Translations under genes and position numbers: made by a program
Part shown: one piece after another, positions 50,997 through 59,604 of the stretch
Layout: each line of letters starts with the position of its first letter
Position numbering within the stretch: the stretch's first letter is position 1
Source of the DNA: Vibrio tritonius
GTDB taxonomy: Bacteria > Pseudomonadota > Gammaproteobacteria > Enterobacterales > Vibrionaceae
Assembly (NCBI RefSeq): GCF_001547935.1
Contig: NZ_AP014636.1
Coordinates: 806,001 to 870,000 of the forward strand
Direction: 5' to 3'
Length of the DNA stretch: 64,000 nucleotides
The notes under the pieces: model-generated
The model's database searches: none
What the model was told of the DNA's origin: nothing
The model's input: the letters and a program-made list of their open reading frames with translations, nothing else

Positions 50997-51925
50997 ACGT
51001 CTGGACTATCCCGCATAAGTCTTGCTTCAATTGGACAGTGATCACTGAGCTGGAAACGTTTTATATCATCAAGAGCATAAATACGCTGGGCTGTTTTATC
51101 CAGCGTAATATCGGAGCTAGTAATGAAGTGGTCAAGTAAGTGCCAATGACGGACGACACGCTTAGCACTGCGCTTACTGCGTACTTGGCAGTGAGTTTTT
51201 AATTCCTTGGTCGCCAGTATTATATTTCTTGGATCGCTTGCGCTGAGTTGACGCCAAACCGGGTTGCCTTGTTTCGCGAGTGGATAGTTGAAATCGCCGC
51301 CGATAATAAAACGTTGCTTTTGCTTGGCGCGTTGCTCTATCCAGCCAGCTAAATGAGCCACTTGTGAGCGAAGTTCTCGGCATGCTTTGGTTTTTCTAAA
51401 TGTCTTCGATGGAGTGCAACCTGATTTGAGATGCACGGAGAGCAAATGAATAGGTGTCCCATTTTTTGGGTACACGATGATATAGGTTGCCCAACGCAGT
51501 TTACTGTAATAGTTGGTACTTTTGTTTTTTGTTGCTGGCAGTGGCAAATCTGGTGGATTATCAAAACGAATCCCCGGAGCGAGAGCAATACCAGTATATT
51601 GATTGACATCGCTAAATTGATGGAAATGCATGCTGGGTAAGGCTCGGTCTGAAAAGAGTAGGGTGTAGTTAGCCGGTACAATCCGGCGAAGGGCGTTGTC
51701 ACTATCTACTTCTTGAAAAAATAGGATGTCAGCTGAGGATTGATGGAAAATAGATCGAAGTGCCAGCCAATCACGCTCTTGGCGTATAGGGCCTAAGTGT
51801 GTGTACTTTGTGCTTAACCATTGCATGTTCCACGACTGTATCAATATAAGGTCAGCATAAGCGGTAGTAGATTTCAAGAAAAAATAAAGTGGCAAAATCA
51901 GTAAACTTGTGTGCTTTTTAATCAT
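50987..51925 (-). CDS. Secreted endonuclease/exonuclease/phosphatase family protein
   Basis: A 312-residue EEP-superfamily enzyme with an N-terminal signal peptide (LLILPLYFFLKSTTAYAD). The active-site set is complete: SWNMQWL (Asn near 33), FFQEVD (Glu near 71), SVHLKSGC (His near 165), GGDFNYP (Asp/Asn near 211), HLLDHF and SDHCPIE (His near 295). Substrates in this superfamily range from DNA and RNA to sphingomyelin and inositol phosphates. Export suggests an extracellular or periplasmic nuclease or phosphatase. It converges on the sulfur-transport operon with a 10-bp overlap and no room for a terminator. Confidence 0.85.
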   Translation of the reverse strand: MIKKHTSLLILPLYFFLKSTTAYADLILIQSWNMQWLSTKYTHLGPIRQERDWLALRSIFHQSSADILFFQEVDSDNALRRIVPANYTLLFSDRALPSMHFHQFSDVNQYTGIALAPGIRFDNPPDLPLPATKNKSTNYYSKLRWATYIIVYPKNGTPIHLLSVHLKSGCTPSKTFRKTKACRELRSQVAHLAGWIEQRAKQKQRFIIGGDFNYPLAKQGNPVWRQLSASDPRNIILATKELKTHCQVRSKRSAKRVVRHWHLLDHFITSSDITLDKTAQRIYALDDIKRFQLSDHCPIEARLMRDSPDVQR

Positions 51926-52089
51926 TCTATCAATTCGTCTAACTTCACTATCAGTGTGAGCCTAAACCCTATCAGGGGTGCGTAAAAATCAATAGATTCA
52001 AAAAAAAATTTTGCGAGTTACACAGTTGTTTTGGGTTTTGAGACCTAAGTGTAAATATCGTTTCTTCCTTATGCAGCAAGTCCCATTGT

Positions 52090-52103
52090 TTGATCTAAAT
52101 CAA
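52090..52103. promoter_or_regulatory. FNR box upstream of nrdD
   Basis: TTGATCTAAATCAA is an exact match to the FNR consensus TTGAT-N4-ATCAA, about 123 bp before the nrdD start. It fits anaerobic induction of class III ribonucleotide reductase. Confidence 0.8.
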
Positions 52104-52136
52104 AACATCCTAATGGGGTGCAGAGTCTAATACAGC

Positions 52137-52150
52137 CACTAGATGTAGTG
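52137..52150. promoter_or_regulatory. Possible NrdR-like box upstream of nrdD
   Basis: CACTA-GATG-TAGTG has perfect 5-bp arms and resembles the NrdR consensus (ACAC-W-ATATWTWGTGT type). Only one such site is seen, while NrdR usually uses two, so this is tentative. Confidence 0.4.
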
Positions 52151-52225
52151 TATAAAATAAAAACAAAGGCCCATATGGTGTATTTGTGGATAAGTCTGTG
52201 AGTATGCTGGGTAAGGAGAAAAAAG

Positions 52226-54346
52226 GTGAAACCTATCGTAATCAAACGTGATGGCTCAAAGGCTCCATTTGCTAGGGATAGAATTCAAGCTGCGGTGGAA
52301 AGTGCAGCCGACCATTTAACGAATGATATTGCTATCTATGCGTTAAATGTGGCACTCGCGGTAGAAGAAAAATGCAAAGATTACGATGAGGTCGCGATCG
52401 CTGACATTCAGACCATGGTAGAAAATGAGTTGATGCAAGGCCCATACAAGACCTTAGCTCGTTCATACATCGAATATCGCCATGATCGTGATATCGCCCG
52501 TGAAAAGCAGAGTGCGTTGACCAAAGAGATCGAAGGGTTGATCCAAGAAAGTAACGCGGATCTACTTAACGAGAATGCCAATAAAGATGGTAAAGTGATT
52601 CCGACTCAGCGTGACTTATTGGCGGGCATTGTGGCAAAACACTATGCGAAGACGCACATTTTGCCTCGTGATGTAGTACAAGCTCATGAAGCTGGGGATA
52701 TTCACTACCACGACCTAGATTACGCACCTTTTTTCCCGATGTTTAACTGCATGTTAATCGATCTTAAGGGCATGTTGACCGGCGGCTTCAAAATGGGTAA
52801 TGCCGAAATTGAAACGCCAAAATCTATCTCAACAGCGACTGCTGTGACTGCACAAATAATTGCTCAAGTGGCGAGCCATATTTATGGTGGTACTACCATC
52901 AACCGTATCGATGAGATTCTAGCTCCTTACGTGGCTGCTAGCTACGAAAAACACCTGAAAGTGGCTCGTGAATGGGATATCCATGACCCGAAAGAATTCG
53001 CTCAAGCACGTACCGAAAAAGAGTGTTACGACGCATTCCAATCGTTGGAATATGAAGTAAACACTTTGCATACTGCAAATGGTCAAACGCCATTTGTCAC
53101 GTTAGGCTTCGGTTTGGGAACCTCGTGGGAGTCTCGCTTAATTCAACAATCGATTCTGAAAAACCGTATTGCTGGTTTAGGTAAGAACCATAAAACTGCC
53201 GTATTCCCTAAATTGGTTTTCGCGATTAAAGCGGAATTGAACCAAAAACCGGGCGAACCCAACTACGACATCAAACAGCTTGCTCTTGATTGTGCAAGTA
53301 AACGTATGTACCCAGACATTTTGAACTACGATCGCGTGGTTGAAGTGACCGGTTCATTTAAAACCCCAATGGGATGCCGCAGCTTCCTAAATACCTATGA
53401 AGAAAATGGCGAACTGATTCACGATGGCCGTAATAACCTAGGTGTGGTGAGTATTAACCTGCCACGTATCGCGCTTAAAGCGAAAGGCGATCTCAAAAAA
53501 TTCTATACCTTGCTCAATGAAACATTGAAAGTGTCTCGTCGCGCATTGGATACCCGTATTGCGCGTTTGGAAAATGTGAAAGCACGTGTTGCTCCAATTC
53601 TATACATGGAAGGTGCGTGTGGCGTACGTTTGAAAGCTGACCAGCCGGTAGCGGAAATCTTCAAACATGGCCGCGCTTCCATTTCATTGGGTTACATTGG
53701 TATTCACGAAACCATTAATGCATTGTTTGGTAGCAACCAACATATCTACGACCATGATGAACTACGCCAAGTGGGTGTGGACATTGTACAGCGCCTACGC
53801 GATGCAGTGGATGCTTGGAAAGAAGAAACTGGTTATGGCTTTAGCTTGTATGCAACGCCAAGTGAAAACCTATGTAATCGTTTCTGTCGTATCGATGCAA
53901 AAGAATTTGGCGTGGTTGAAGGAGTAACGGACAAAGGCTATTACACTAACAGCTTCCACCTTGACGTAGAAAAAGAGGCTAACCCTTACGACAAGATAGA
54001 CTTTGAAATGCCATATCCACACATGTCGAACGGTGGTTTCATCTGTTATGGTGAATTCCCTAACATGCAGCGTAATATTGAAGCGCTAGAAAACGTGTGG
54101 GATTACAGTTACGAGCGTGTACCTTATTACGGCACCAACACACCAATCGATGAGTGTTATGAATGTGGCTACACCGGTGAGTTTGACTGTACCAGTAAAG
54201 GCTTTGTATGTCCTAAGTGTGGTAACCATGACTCAGAAAAAGTGTCGGTTATTCGCCGAGTATGTGGTTATTTAGGTAGCCCTGATGCTCGCCCATTCAA
54301 CGTGGGTAAACAGGAAGAAGTGAAACGTCGAGTTAAACACTTATAA
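52226..54346 (+). CDS. nrdD: Anaerobic (class III) ribonucleoside-triphosphate reductase
   Basis: A 706-residue enzyme that reduces ribonucleoside triphosphates to deoxy forms without oxygen using a glycyl radical. It agrees with remembered E. coli NrdD (712 residues) throughout: an N-terminal ATP-cone (KRDGSKAPFARDRI), DVVQAHEAGDIHYHDLDYAPFFPMFNC, a C-terminal zinc site (CYECG ... CPKCG) and the radical loop RRVCGYLGSPDARP with the glycyl radical at Gly681. GTG 52226 is the start, with AAGGAGAA 6 bases upstream. It forms an operon with nrdG 4 bp downstream. An FNR box precedes it. Confidence 0.97.
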   Translation: MKPIVIKRDGSKAPFARDRIQAAVESAADHLTNDIAIYALNVALAVEEKCKDYDEVAIADIQTMVENELMQGPYKTLARSYIEYRHDRDIAREKQSALTKEIEGLIQESNADLLNENANKDGKVIPTQRDLLAGIVAKHYAKTHILPRDVVQAHEAGDIHYHDLDYAPFFPMFNCMLIDLKGMLTGGFKMGNAEIETPKSISTATAVTAQIIAQVASHIYGGTTINRIDEILAPYVAASYEKHLKVAREWDIHDPKEFAQARTEKECYDAFQSLEYEVNTLHTANGQTPFVTLGFGLGTSWESRLIQQSILKNRIAGLGKNHKTAVFPKLVFAIKAELNQKPGEPNYDIKQLALDCASKRMYPDILNYDRVVEVTGSFKTPMGCRSFLNTYEENGELIHDGRNNLGVVSINLPRIALKAKGDLKKFYTLLNETLKVSRRALDTRIARLENVKARVAPILYMEGACGVRLKADQPVAEIFKHGRASISLGYIGIHETINALFGSNQHIYDHDELRQVGVDIVQRLRDAVDAWKEETGYGFSLYATPSENLCNRFCRIDAKEFGVVEGVTDKGYYTNSFHLDVEKEANPYDKIDFEMPYPHMSNGGFICYGEFPNMQRNIEALENVWDYSYERVPYYGTNTPIDECYECGYTGEFDCTSKGFVCPKCGNHDSEKVSVIRRVCGYLGSPDARPFNVGKQEEVKRRVKHL

Positions 54347-54350
54347 GCGT

Positions 54351-54818
54351 ATGAATTACCACAAATACTATCCGATTGATGTGGTAAACGGACCGGGGAC
54401 AAGGTGTACACTCTTTGTCGCCGGTTGTGAACATCAATGTCGCGGCTGTTACAACCAATCGACTTGGCGGGTTGATTCGGGTTTTCCGTTCACCCAAGAG
54501 TTAGAAGACCATATCATTGAAAATCTTAATGATACTCGCATTAAACGTCGCGGCTTGTCTCTTTCGGGAGGCGATCCTTTGCATCCGCAAAACCTCGATG
54601 CCGTGCTTAAATTGGTGAAAAGGGTGAAAAGCGAATGTGACGGGAAAGACATTTGGATTTGGACAGGCTACGTACTGAGTGAACTATCTGCCAAGCAGCA
54701 AGAGGTGGTTTCTTATGCTGATGCATTGGTTGACGGTAAGTATGTTGAAGAGCTACGCGACCCGGCCTTGACGTGGCGGGGCAGCAGTAACCAAATTATT
54801 CATCAATTCAAACTGTAA
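54351..54818 (+). CDS. nrdG: Anaerobic ribonucleotide reductase activating protein
   Basis: A 155-residue radical SAM activase that generates the glycyl radical on NrdD. The iron-sulfur motif C-x3-C-x2-C is Cys26, Cys30, Cys33 in CEHQCRGCYN, and LSLSGGDPLHPQN is the SAM-binding GGD segment. It starts 4 bp after nrdD and is cotranscribed with it. Confidence 0.96.
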   Translation: MNYHKYYPIDVVNGPGTRCTLFVAGCEHQCRGCYNQSTWRVDSGFPFTQELEDHIIENLNDTRIKRRGLSLSGGDPLHPQNLDAVLKLVKRVKSECDGKDIWIWTGYVLSELSAKQQEVVSYADALVDGKYVEELRDPALTWRGSSNQIIHQFKL

Positions 54819-54892
54819 AATCTCTTTTGGTTTTACACCAAGCGATGTTAACGTGTGGGTCACTATCGTTTTATCACAAGGTTGTGACCTAC

Positions 54893-56074
54893 ATGTTTTC
54901 TCATTTACCGACACCCACACTCGATTCAATTATTTCCCTTTCTGCCGCATTTCGCGAAGATACTCGTTCGCAAAAAGTCGATTTAGGTATCGGTGTCTAC
55001 AAAAATAGTGACGGTGTCACTCCAATTATGCAGGCTGTTAAGCAAGCACAAGACATTGTCGTTGCAGAGCAAAAGACCAAAGCGTATGTTGGCTTAGCAG
55101 GCTGTGAAATTTTCAACCAAAGTATGGTGGATTTACTGCTGACAGGCACCTCTGCTTACGACCGCGTTGCAACGATTCAAACGCCAGGAGCCAGTGGTGG
55201 GCTGCGCATGTTCGCAGACCTGATTCAATTTGCACAACCAGATACCACGGTTTGGTTGACCAATCCCAGTTATGTGAACCATGCCCCGATCATGCAGGCG
55301 GCAGGGTTAAAAGTGAGATACTATGCTTACTTTAATCCGCAAACCAAAACCGTCGATACCGAAGCGATGCTGACGGATCTTGCTCAAGCGGGCAAGCATG
55401 ATGTCGTGCTATTTCATGGCTGTTGCCATAACCCAACGGGTGCCGACATGGATTTTGCTGCTTGGCAAGCAGTCACAGCATTAGCGATCAAAAATGGCTT
55501 TACGCCTTTTGTGGATGCTGCGTATCTTGGTTTTGGTGATGGTTACGAACAAGACGCACAAGGATTGCGCTACATGGCCAGCCACGTAGAGGAAATGTTA
55601 TTGACCGTGTCGTGCTCTAAAAACTTCGGTTTGTACCGAGAGCGCACGGGAGCGGCGATGGTGATTGGTAAAAATGCACATGAAGCAGCAAATGCAAAAG
55701 GCAAATTACTTAATTTAGCTCGCGCTTCCTATACCATGCCGCCAGACCACGGTGCTGCACTTGTCAGAACCGTGTTACATGACGACAAACTTAGTGCAAT
55801 TTGGAAGCAAGAATTGAGTGAAATGCAACAACGTTTGTTAAGCCTTCGTCAAACCTTGTGTAAAGAGTTGAGAAATAAATACAATACTTCACAATTTGAT
55901 TTTATCGAGCAGCACAAAGGGATGTTTACCGTACTCGGATTTACCGCAGAGCAAATGACGCGTTTACGTGAGGAGTTTGCGATTTATGGTGTAACCGATG
56001 GTCGTATCAACATTGCAGGCTTAACGGAAAAAGACATTCCTTACGTCGCTGAATCGATTATCAAAGTGAGTTAA
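54893..56074 (+). CDS. Aromatic/aspartate-type aminotransferase
   Basis: A 393-residue class I aminotransferase (AspC/TyrB group). RSQKVDLGIGVYKNSDG near residue 28, the phosphate-cup region GASGGLRMFADL near 105, NPTGADMDFAAW near 185, the PLP lysine in SCSKNFGLYRERTGA near 245-260, and the C-terminal GRINIAGL mark the fold. In vibrios this type usually acts on aromatic amino acids; TyrB versus AspC specificity cannot be settled by eye. The start at 54893 follows AAGG and fits the family length; the open frame extends back to 54827 without family sequence. Confidence 0.88.
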   Translation: MFSHLPTPTLDSIISLSAAFREDTRSQKVDLGIGVYKNSDGVTPIMQAVKQAQDIVVAEQKTKAYVGLAGCEIFNQSMVDLLLTGTSAYDRVATIQTPGASGGLRMFADLIQFAQPDTTVWLTNPSYVNHAPIMQAAGLKVRYYAYFNPQTKTVDTEAMLTDLAQAGKHDVVLFHGCCHNPTGADMDFAAWQAVTALAIKNGFTPFVDAAYLGFGDGYEQDAQGLRYMASHVEEMLLTVSCSKNFGLYRERTGAAMVIGKNAHEAANAKGKLLNLARASYTMPPDHGAALVRTVLHDDKLSAIWKQELSEMQQRLLSLRQTLCKELRNKYNTSQFDFIEQHKGMFTVLGFTAEQMTRLREEFAIYGVTDGRINIAGLTEKDIPYVAESIIKVS

Positions 56075-56102
56075 GTGTTTGGCAGTCTGATTAGGTGAAT
56101 GA

Positions 56103-56732
56103 ATGAAACAACAATGGAAATTTCTGGTACCACTAATGTTAAGTGGTGGCTTGATGGCGTGTACAACGACTTCAGGTCCAGTCCAGCAAGAAAAACCGGT
56201 AAACGTTGATCAAAAAAAATCACAACCCGCAGAAACAACAAAAAAAGCGGCGCCAGCAGAGAACTCGAAATCTGTATTAAAACCTAAGGAAGAAGGTAAA
56301 AAACTCAGTGATGGAAAACTGATTCTTGGTTCAAAAGAGTGGGTTTACGTCCCTAGTTTAAAAGATAACTTCAACACTCGTATCGATACTGGAGCGACTA
56401 CATCGTCTATCAGTGCTGTTGATGTCACACCCTTTGAGCGTGATGGCAAAGATTGGGTCAAGTTTAAGATTGAACATGATGGCGTAAACAGTGAAGAAGT
56501 AAGCTTACCTGTTGAACGCTGGGTGCGTATTCGTCAAGCCAGTGATGAGAAAGGTCAACGTCGTCCAGTGGTTATGATGTGGGTTGAAGTGGGCGATCTG
56601 AAAGAGCAAACCGAATTTACCCTTGCTGACCGTACGCACTTGACTTACCCATTGCTCCTTGGTCGTAGCTTCTTTAAAGATATTGCAGTGGTCGACGTAA
56701 GTCGCACTTATATTCAAGGTAAGCACGATTAA
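56103..56732 (+). CDS. Retropepsin-like lipoprotein (putative ATP-dependent zinc protease family)
   Basis: A 209-residue lipoprotein. The lipobox LMAC places the lipidated Cys at residue 20, followed by a low-complexity Lys/Pro/Glu linker (about 21-75). The C-terminal domain (about 80-205) matches the COG4067/PF05618 group, described as putative ATP-dependent zinc proteases but retropepsin-like: KEWVYVP ... NTRIDTGATTSSI holds the aspartyl protease-type D-T-G-A, and LLLGRSFF the second lobe. It is probably anchored to a membrane facing the periplasm. It lies 28 bp after the aminotransferase gene, and a terminator follows. Confidence 0.8.
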   Translation: MKQQWKFLVPLMLSGGLMACTTTSGPVQQEKPVNVDQKKSQPAETTKKAAPAENSKSVLKPKEEGKKLSDGKLILGSKEWVYVPSLKDNFNTRIDTGATTSSISAVDVTPFERDGKDWVKFKIEHDGVNSEEVSLPVERWVRIRQASDEKGQRRPVVMMWVEVGDLKEQTEFTLADRTHLTYPLLLGRSFFKDIAVVDVSRTYIQGKHD

Positions 56733-56762
56733 GAAAGACTGAACAAACACCGTCAAAATGAG

Positions 56763-56786
56763 AAAACCGGCCTAGGCCGGTTTTTT
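56763..56786 (+). terminator. Terminator after the retropepsin-like lipoprotein
   Basis: AAAACCGGCC-TA-GGCCGGTTTT is a perfect palindrome ending in a T-run. Confidence 0.92.
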
Positions 56787-56795
56787 ATTGTACAG

Positions 56796-56824
56796 AAAAA
56801 AACCAGTGGAGGGCATCCACTGGT
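56796..56824 (-). terminator. Terminator of the fru operon
   Basis: ACCAGTGGA and TCCACTGGT pair around GGGCA; on the reverse strand the stem runs into a T-run. It lies 64 bp past fruA. Confidence 0.88.
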
Positions 56825-56887
56825 AAAAGTCTCGGGGACTGATTTAGGGAGCCAAAGATCGGGATTGGCTCCAAACTCTACGTTAAC

Positions 56888-58621
56888 TTACGCTTTTGTT
56901 GCTACTGCAGTCGGTTTGATTACAGAGTAGATTGCCGCTGTAACAACAGTACCGATAACGATTGAAAGTAGGTACAACAATGCGTGAGAGATAGCGCCAG
57001 GAATAGCCAGTACAAATAGACCGCCGTGTGGTGCCATCAGTTTAATGTTGAAGAACATTGAAAGAGCACCAGTGATAGCACCACCAATCATACAAGATGG
57101 GATAACACGGATTGGGTCTTTCGCTGCAAATGGGATAGCACCTTCAGAGATAAAGCATAGACCAAGTACGAATGCTGCTTTACCACCTTCACGTTCACTC
57201 GCTTCGAATTTCTTACGAGCGATGAATGTTGCTAGACCCATAGCAAGTGGTGGAACCATACCTGCTGCCATAATTGCTGCCATTGGTAGGTATTGGCTAG
57301 AAGCCAACAGACCAACACCAAAGGTGTATGCTGCTTTGTTTACTGGACCACCAAGGTCGAAACACATCATTGCACCTAGGATAATACCTAGTAATACAGC
57401 GTTAGCATCGCCCATGTTGTTTAGGAACTCAGTCATTGCATTCATGATGCCAGCTACCGGAGTACCGATAACGTAAATCATGATTAGGCCTGTGACTAAG
57501 CTTGCAACAAACGGAATGATCAGAATAGGTTTCAGAGCTTCCATAGATTGAGGCAACTTAACATAGTCGGCCAGAGCTTTCGCCGCATAACCTGCGATGA
57601 AACCAGCAATGATACCGCCAATAAAGCCAGAACCTAGTGAGCTTGCTAACATACCACCGATAAGACCAGGAGCAAGCCCCGGACGGTCTGCAATGGAGAA
57701 TGCGATGTAACCTGCAAGTACAGGGATCATTAGAGCAAACGCGGAACCACCACCGATTTTCATCAGAGCAGCTGGAAGAGTGCCTTCTTGCTCAAACGCT
57801 TTGATACCAAATACAAAAGAAAGTGCGATGATCAAACCACCAGCAACCACAACTGGAAGCATGTGTGATACACCGGTCATTAGGTGTTTATAAACGCCTT
57901 TTTTCTCTTCTTTTGCTGGTTCAGAAGAAGATGCACCAGCTTGGCTGTAAGGGGTTGCAGTAGCGAAGGCTTTAGCAATCTCTTGCTCAGTTTTCTTCAG
58001 AGCTAGGCCAGTGCTGGTTTTGTACAGTTTTTTACCAACGAAACGATCTAGAGGAACGTCGATATCACATGCAATGATAACCAAGTCGGCTTCTTTGATC
58101 TCTTCAGCAGTCAATTGGTTTTTCGCACCTACTGAACCGCGAGTTTCCACTTTGATTTGGTGACCTTGACGTTTTGCTTCATCTTCCAGTGCTTCAGCCG
58201 CCATGAAAGTGTGAGCAACGCCAGTAGGGCATGCTGTAATTGCAACGATTTTTTTCGTTGCAGAAGTTTCTGCTGAAACGCTTGGTGCTGCAGCAACTAC
58301 TTTATCTGCAGTCAGTTCAGTTGCGGCTTCAACCGCTGCTTTTAGGTAAGCAGCAGCGTCTGCAGTGCACGCTGAAATATCACTTTGGTAAACTTTTTTA
58401 CCAACAAAACGAGCCGTATCTACTGGAGTGTTTGCAGCAATCACGACTACGTCTGCAGCAGCAATGTCTGCATCAGAAAGTGTTGATGGTGCAATCACAG
58501 AAGAGTGGCATTCCACTTTTGCTGACCAGTTTAAAGATTTGGCTGCCTTTTCAAGCAATCCTGCAGCTATGATGCTGTTTGCGATGCCACTTGGGCATGC
58601 AGTAATAATGGCAATATTCAT
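56888..58621 (-). CDS. fruA: Fructose PTS enzyme IIBC
   Basis: A 577-residue membrane permease that imports fructose while phosphorylating it to fructose 1-phosphate. Two EIIB domains come first: residues 1-100 (ITACPSGIANS, Cys9) and about 122-220 (ITACPTGVAHT, Cys131). A linker leads to the EIIC domain (about 240-577, eight or more transmembrane segments). In remembered E. coli FruA the first (B') domain has lost its cysteine; here both keep a CP-x-G motif. It is the last gene of fruB-fruK-fruA, beginning 17 bp after fruK. Confidence 0.95.
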   Translation of the reverse strand: MNIAIITACPSGIANSIIAAGLLEKAAKSLNWSAKVECHSSVIAPSTLSDADIAAADVVVIAANTPVDTARFVGKKVYQSDISACTADAAAYLKAAVEAATELTADKVVAAAPSVSAETSATKKIVAITACPTGVAHTFMAAEALEDEAKRQGHQIKVETRGSVGAKNQLTAEEIKEADLVIIACDIDVPLDRFVGKKLYKTSTGLALKKTEQEIAKAFATATPYSQAGASSSEPAKEEKKGVYKHLMTGVSHMLPVVVAGGLIIALSFVFGIKAFEQEGTLPAALMKIGGGSAFALMIPVLAGYIAFSIADRPGLAPGLIGGMLASSLGSGFIGGIIAGFIAGYAAKALADYVKLPQSMEALKPILIIPFVASLVTGLIMIYVIGTPVAGIMNAMTEFLNNMGDANAVLLGIILGAMMCFDLGGPVNKAAYTFGVGLLASSQYLPMAAIMAAGMVPPLAMGLATFIARKKFEASEREGGKAAFVLGLCFISEGAIPFAAKDPIRVIPSCMIGGAITGALSMFFNIKLMAPHGGLFVLAIPGAISHALLYLLSIVIGTVVTAAIYSVIKPTAVATKA

Positions 58622-58638
58622 AGTGACGACCTTTGTCC

Positions 58639-59601
58639 TTAGTTATCAGTAATTTCACTCACTGGTTGTAATTGGATTTCTTTTTGTAGGGCGGCTAGCT
58701 CGCTAGCACTTGTCACACCCACACCTACTTGTGTGACTGCTAACGCAGATAATGCGGTAGCAAAGGTGATCAATTGTTGTTTTTCCATCTCTTGCATATG
58801 GCCCCAGCACATACCGGCCACAAGTGTGTCACCTGCGCCAACCGTACTGACAACGCTCATGCGAGGTGGTTTAGCATGTTGCCATTGACCTTGGTTAAGC
58901 CACATGGTGCCGTTAGCGCCCATGGAGACAACCACGTTCTCAATGCCTTTGTCAGCTAATTGCTGTGCTGCTGCGCGGCATTCTGCAGGCGTTTCTAACT
59001 CACGACCAACGAACTCAGATAGCTCTTCGTCGTTTGGCTTAATGAGCCATGGATGAGCATCTAATCCAGCAGCAAGAGCCGCTCGGCTGCTATCAAACAA
59101 TACTTTTTTTCCAAGAGAGTGTAGTTTCTCAATCCAAGCAGCACATAAGCTTGGAGAAACACCCACAGGAAGACTACCAGCTAGAACGAAGAACTCATGG
59201 TCTTGAGCAAGACGCAATAGGGTTTCTTCAAATGCTGCGATATCTTCTGGTGTCACTTGGATACCTGGGAAGTTAATGTCGCTAACTTCACCATTTTTTT
59301 CGACCAATTTAACGTTGATACGAGTAGAGCCCTGAATACGAACAAATTCGTCCTTAGCGCCCATCTCTTCAAACAGTTGGCAGAACATTTCTTGGTTATC
59401 GCGACCAAGGAAACCCGTTACCGTTACTTCGGCGCCAAGATCACTTAGCACCTTAGCTACGTTTACGCCTTTACCTGCGGCATGAAGGTTGCCTTCTTTA
59501 ACTAGGCTAACTGAGCCTACGTTTAGCGTTTCAAGACTACCAGTTAGGTCAAGTGCCGGGTTTAATGTAATTGTGACGACTTTTTTCGTCATGGGTGGCA
59601 C
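58639..59601 (-). CDS. fruK: 1-Phosphofructokinase
   Basis: A 320-residue PfkB-family kinase that converts fructose 1-phosphate to fructose 1,6-bisphosphate. TLNPALDLTGSLE opens the protein, AAGKGVNVAKVLSDLG gives the substrate-binding GKGVN (near residue 43), and VSTVGAGDTLVAGM near 248 holds the PfkB signature with catalytic Asp. It begins 3 bp after the end of fruB and is 17 bp from fruA, so the three are one operon. Confidence 0.95.
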   Translation of the reverse strand: MPPMTKKVVTITLNPALDLTGSLETLNVGSVSLVKEGNLHAAGKGVNVAKVLSDLGAEVTVTGFLGRDNQEMFCQLFEEMGAKDEFVRIQGSTRINVKLVEKNGEVSDINFPGIQVTPEDIAAFEETLLRLAQDHEFFVLAGSLPVGVSPSLCAAWIEKLHSLGKKVLFDSSRAALAAGLDAHPWLIKPNDEELSEFVGRELETPAECRAAAQQLADKGIENVVVSMGANGTMWLNQGQWQHAKPPRMSVVSTVGAGDTLVAGMCWGHMQEMEKQQLITFATALSALAVTQVGVGVTSASELAALQKEIQLQPVSEITDN

Positions 59602-59604
59602 TCC

